This document shows positions 29,136 to 31,605 of a stretch of DNA of 31,605 bases, one piece after another. The notes below the pieces were generated by a model. That model was not told where the DNA came from. It saw only the letters and a program-made list of their open reading frames with translations, and made no database searches. The position numbers were made by a program, and so were the translations under genes. Every line of letters starts with the position of its first letter. Position 1 is the first letter of the stretch. This DNA comes from Chara braunii. Taxonomy: Eukaryota; Streptophyta; Charophyceae; Charales; Characeae. The DNA lies in contig BFEA01000107.1 in the NCBI GenBank assembly GCA_003427395.1, positions 49,705 to 81,309 on the forward strand, written 5' to 3'.

Positions 29136-29990
29136 ATGAAGAACACTATCGAGGATGCACCACGGGTGCGGAGGCTGACGCCAAGGGAGAAGTCACTGTT
29201 GGGGATGACATTGCTCACAGTTGCTCGTCACATGTAGACAGTAAATGACCCCCGGTGGGCGGGCAGAAGACAGAGAGGCAGCAGGGAGGTCGCCATAGCC
29301 CAGGCTTTGATGGACGTCCACTCCTCGCTAAGTCTATGGGATGCGTTGTTCCTCTTGTCCAACATCATCATGCGGGTGTGCTGCTGAGGGAAACACCAAG
29401 GTGGTGGGTGAAAGAAGGGCGGGCGGCACATAGAGGGACCCCACCATCACGGACGATGCAACTGAAGACTACTTCCACGACGAACTGCGGATGACGTTGA
29501 CATTGTTCAATGACATAGTGACAGTGTGCAGTCCTTTCCTTCAGGGCAGACTGACTCACTATCGGGAGCCATTGCAGCCCGACCACATCATGGCTTACTT
29601 GTTGCATAGGTGGGCGTCCGGAGAGACTTTCGAGAACAGCATGTCATCGTTCGGGGCATCAAGGTCGTTCTACATGTCACAATTGCCATCTTTCCTGCAT
29701 ACCCCGACAATATCGTAATTCCAACCGGACCTCATCTCCTTTAGGTCCTCCAAGCTTTCAACGGGAAATGTTTCCTGAATTGTTTTGGCGTCATTGAATG
29801 CACACATGTTTATGTGGACAAGCCTGCCAAGCAGCAATTCTCGGTCACCGTGGTGGCGCAGGTCTTCGTTGACCTTGATATGCGTATCATCAACGTCTTC
29901 AGTGGTTATCCCGGGTGTGTCGACGACCAGTGAGTGCTGCGAACTCTTCCCTCTTAAGACGTGCAAAACCAGGCGACATCTTCAACGTTG
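29136..29990 (+). pseudogene. PIF/Harbinger transposase relic (DDE nuclease)
   Basis: Plus-strand fragments in three frames: from ATG 29136 (TPREKSLLGMTLL, later AQALMDVHSSLSLWDALFLL), then RWWVKEGRAAHRG (about 29400), then TEDYFHDELRMTLTLFNDIV and HYREPLQPDHIMAYLLHRWA (29461-29690), then after a 1-base shift FNGKCFLNCFGVIECTHVYV, AQVFVDLDMRIINVF and GYPGCVDDQ with VLRTLPS (about 29740-29970). The last blocks match the family pattern G(A/V)IDGTH...VxDxxxRxxxxxxGxPGSxHDxxVL. The first catalytic Asp is replaced by Glu (IECTH), and the distal catalytic Glu region is not seen. Internal stops and frameshifts make it inactive. The family acts by cut-and-paste with 3-bp target duplications and usually needs a Myb-like partner, which is not visible. 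Confidence 0.8.
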
Positions 29991-30840
29991 ATTATACATT
30001 AAAGAGAAACAAAGTCGTGGTGTGAAAATAAATCTTTTGGGTTCGACCGAAGTGCTTAACCTACCTTGGCTGATAATCGGATAGGACATCAACCTGTTGC
30101 TGCTGAAACTGAAACTCATATCATGAAACCGCTGAACACACTCCCTCCTTATGCACTTGGATCTCTTCTGTTTTGTCGACGAGCTAGTTAACTTGCACGT
30201 GTTTGTGATTTGTGTGCACTTGGATCTCTTCTGTTTTGTCGACGAGTTGGTTAACTTGCACGTGTTTGTGATTTGTGTGCGCAATCTCAACGCAGTGCAC
30301 GTGAAAGAGATGTTAGTATCACAGCCCAACCACAAAATCTTTCGGGGGTTATTATGGTGCCCGATGATAACGATGCACACGCAATCCTCACTCCGAATAT
30401 GAGCGCTTACCTTGCTAGATAGTTCGGCGATGCGAAGAAGATTGGCATTCAAAAAGTTTTGACTAAGGTGTTTTTTTAAATGTTTTTTTTTTATACTATT
30501 ACAGTCGTAAAAGAGGAACGAATATGAAAAACGTTTCTTGACGGGCAGATAAACAAACTCACTAATATGGTTGGAACGACAATTTTCTCTTCCTTCTAAC
30601 CCGTTGAATGTTTCGGATATGGAGGCTTCTTTAATGTTGCAATCGTTTTTACACAATGTGTTTGTTGTCCTCTCTAATTAGAAGATTATCAAGATGACAT
30701 TTGATTTGCCACATTGTCCGATATAAGAGACTATTCCACATCCGTAGACCTTCCCTAGATATATATGAATACATAACCTTCTCAAAATGATTTATTTCAT
30801 TATTGTTTCTTTCACTCCTCATTCCGCTCCCTTCTTTAGA
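29991..30840. other. No recognised gene; long minus-strand frame
   Basis: A 224-codon minus-strand frame (29982-30656) starts with MCKNDC but is inflated by the 63-bp tandem duplication and has no motif I recognise. It overlaps the end of the transposase relic by a few bases. Coding is doubtful. Confidence 0.3.
30153..30278. repeat. 63-bp tandem duplication
   Basis: Units 30153-30215 and 30216-30278 differ by only a couple of bases (GAGCTAGTTAAC versus GAGTTGGTTAAC). The tail of the unit, TTGCACGTGTTTGTGATT, resembles TGTGCACGTGTTTGTGGTTT at 29105, on the other side of the transposase relic. Confidence 0.85.
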
Positions 30841-31384
30841 CTACCCCTGCAACCAGCGTCTCCTCCAAATTTCCAACGTTTTGCAGATTGTGTTCCACCA
30901 TCGAATATGTCAAACGTCGATTGTCACTACTTCTGTTGTTCTTTCCGCTATGTCGGCCGCTATGGATACTTCGTTTTCTGTCGGTTGTGTTATGTCTGCT
31001 CTTACGTTATCAAAAGATCATCTGCATGTCCATAAAGGACCCTTGGGTCAACCAAATTCTTCTAATTCTAATATTACCATGTATAAGTTTCTTTCATCTA
31101 TTGCTCCAAAAAACATACATGCGCACTTCTCTTATCTTAACAATTCTCATAAGATTCAAAACATTGTACAAGCAACAGAGGAATTGAATACGAGCATAAA
31201 CACTTGGAAATATTTGGATGTTGCAGTTCATCTCGATTACAATCGGCAACGACATGGTCAATTCATAACTTTCAAGGAGTATCGTCGTAAAGTGTTGCAA
31301 CAAGTTTCTGTTCGTGAGGTGTTGCAAAAGTTTCGTTCCACCGAAGGAAGTTCGTTTGTTCATAAAAGAGATAGGAAGAAATAA
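30841..31384 (+). CDS. Unknown protein, probable terminal exon or orphan ORF
   Basis: Open plus-strand frame of about 180 codons ending in TAA (31382-31384). No in-frame ATG occurs until the codons for SAMSAAMDTSF (about 30950). A pyrimidine-rich stretch ending CCCTTCTTTAG at 30840 is a good splice-acceptor candidate, so this may be a last exon. The protein has a hydrophobic, Ser-rich first half and a polar, basic second half (DYNRQRHGQFITFKEYRRKV, ending HKRDRKK). I do not recognise the family and infer no function. An 11-of-12-bp hairpin follows 18 bases after the stop. The sequence is less repetitive than the rest of the window. Confidence 0.4.
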
Positions 31385-31401
31385 ATAGAAATCCTCAGAT
31401 C

Positions 31402-31429
31402 TTAAAGCAAGACCTATGTCTTGCCTTAA
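31402..31429 (+). other. Strong hairpin after the stop codon
   Basis: TTAAAGCAAGAC and GTCTTGCCTTAA pair at 11 of 12 positions around CTAT. Placed just after the stop of the 30841-31384 frame, it could be a transcript 3'-end structure. No U-run follows. Confidence 0.6.
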
Positions 31430-31477
31430 TGACAATTTTTAATATGGTCGTTTTTGGAAGAGATTGACAAATAAATG

Positions 31478-31526
31478 GGGGGGGGGGAAAGAGAGAGAGA
31501 GGGAGAGAGAGAGAGAGTGGGGGGGG

Positions 31527-31605
<79 letters not shown>
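31478..31605. repeat. GA microsatellite with G runs
   Basis: Two G runs (31478-31487, 31519-31530) followed by (GA)n to the window end, so its full length is unknown. Confidence 0.95.

Noticed and set aside
29982-30656. 224-codon minus-strand frame
   Set aside because: Part of its length comes from a 63-bp in-frame tandem duplication; composition and motifs do not support a gene.

Overview
The window looks like repeat-dominated nuclear DNA from a eukaryote of the green lineage. The U2-like snRNA copy begins ATACC as plant and green-algal U2 does, the LINE ORF2 relics carry a plant-type zf-RVT zinc finger, and a PIF/Harbinger transposase relic resembles, from memory only, proteins of charophyte algae such as Chara. 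That last assignment is a guess. I find no intact, recognisable host gene. Scattered N bases and long homopolymers point to an unfinished assembly.

Layout. 0-2.7 kb: a U6 snRNA retrocopy split by a small inverted-repeat transposon, two more elements of that TIR family, one of them inside a hairpin-rich retroposon, a separate foldback element, then a LINE 3' relic. 2.7-4.7 kb: a roughly 480-500 bp tandem duplication and a long GAT microsatellite. 5.3-8.8 kb: two 5'-truncated LINE relics on the minus strand. 9.6-10.3 and 17.5-18.5 kb: two copies of a hairpin-rich foldback-like element. 11.8-13.5 kb: two adjacent arrays of repeated hairpins (7 units, then 8 units). 15.5-16.0 kb: a diverged tandem repeat of about 180 bp. 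16.3-16.5 kb: a tRNA-like sequence followed by a U6-like sequence. 19.2-21.2 kb: a tRNA-headed SINE, a chain of poly(A) retroposons, and a U2 retrocopy containing a transposon that itself contains a retroposon. 21.7-25.9 kb: the longest LINE relic (ORF1 tail, endonuclease, reverse transcriptase, zinc finger). 26.5-27.9 kb: another LINE 3' relic. 28.2-28.6 kb: another TIR element. 29.1-30.0 kb: the Harbinger transposase relic. 30.8-31.4 kb: an open reading frame of unknown function, then a GA microsatellite.

How the parts relate. LINE machinery (endonuclease and reverse transcriptase, all five relics on the minus strand) is the likely source of the poly(A)-tailed copies of U6, U2 and the small hairpin retroposons. 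Several retroposons sit head to tail, with one element's poly(A) directly preceding the next, as expected if A-rich tails are reused as targets. A Harbinger-type transposase is a plausible source of the small GG-starting TIR elements, three of which show a CGG target duplication. The strongest signals of possible novelty are the two hairpin arrays and the hairpin retroposons, where stem sequences change between copies while staying self-complementary around constant loops.
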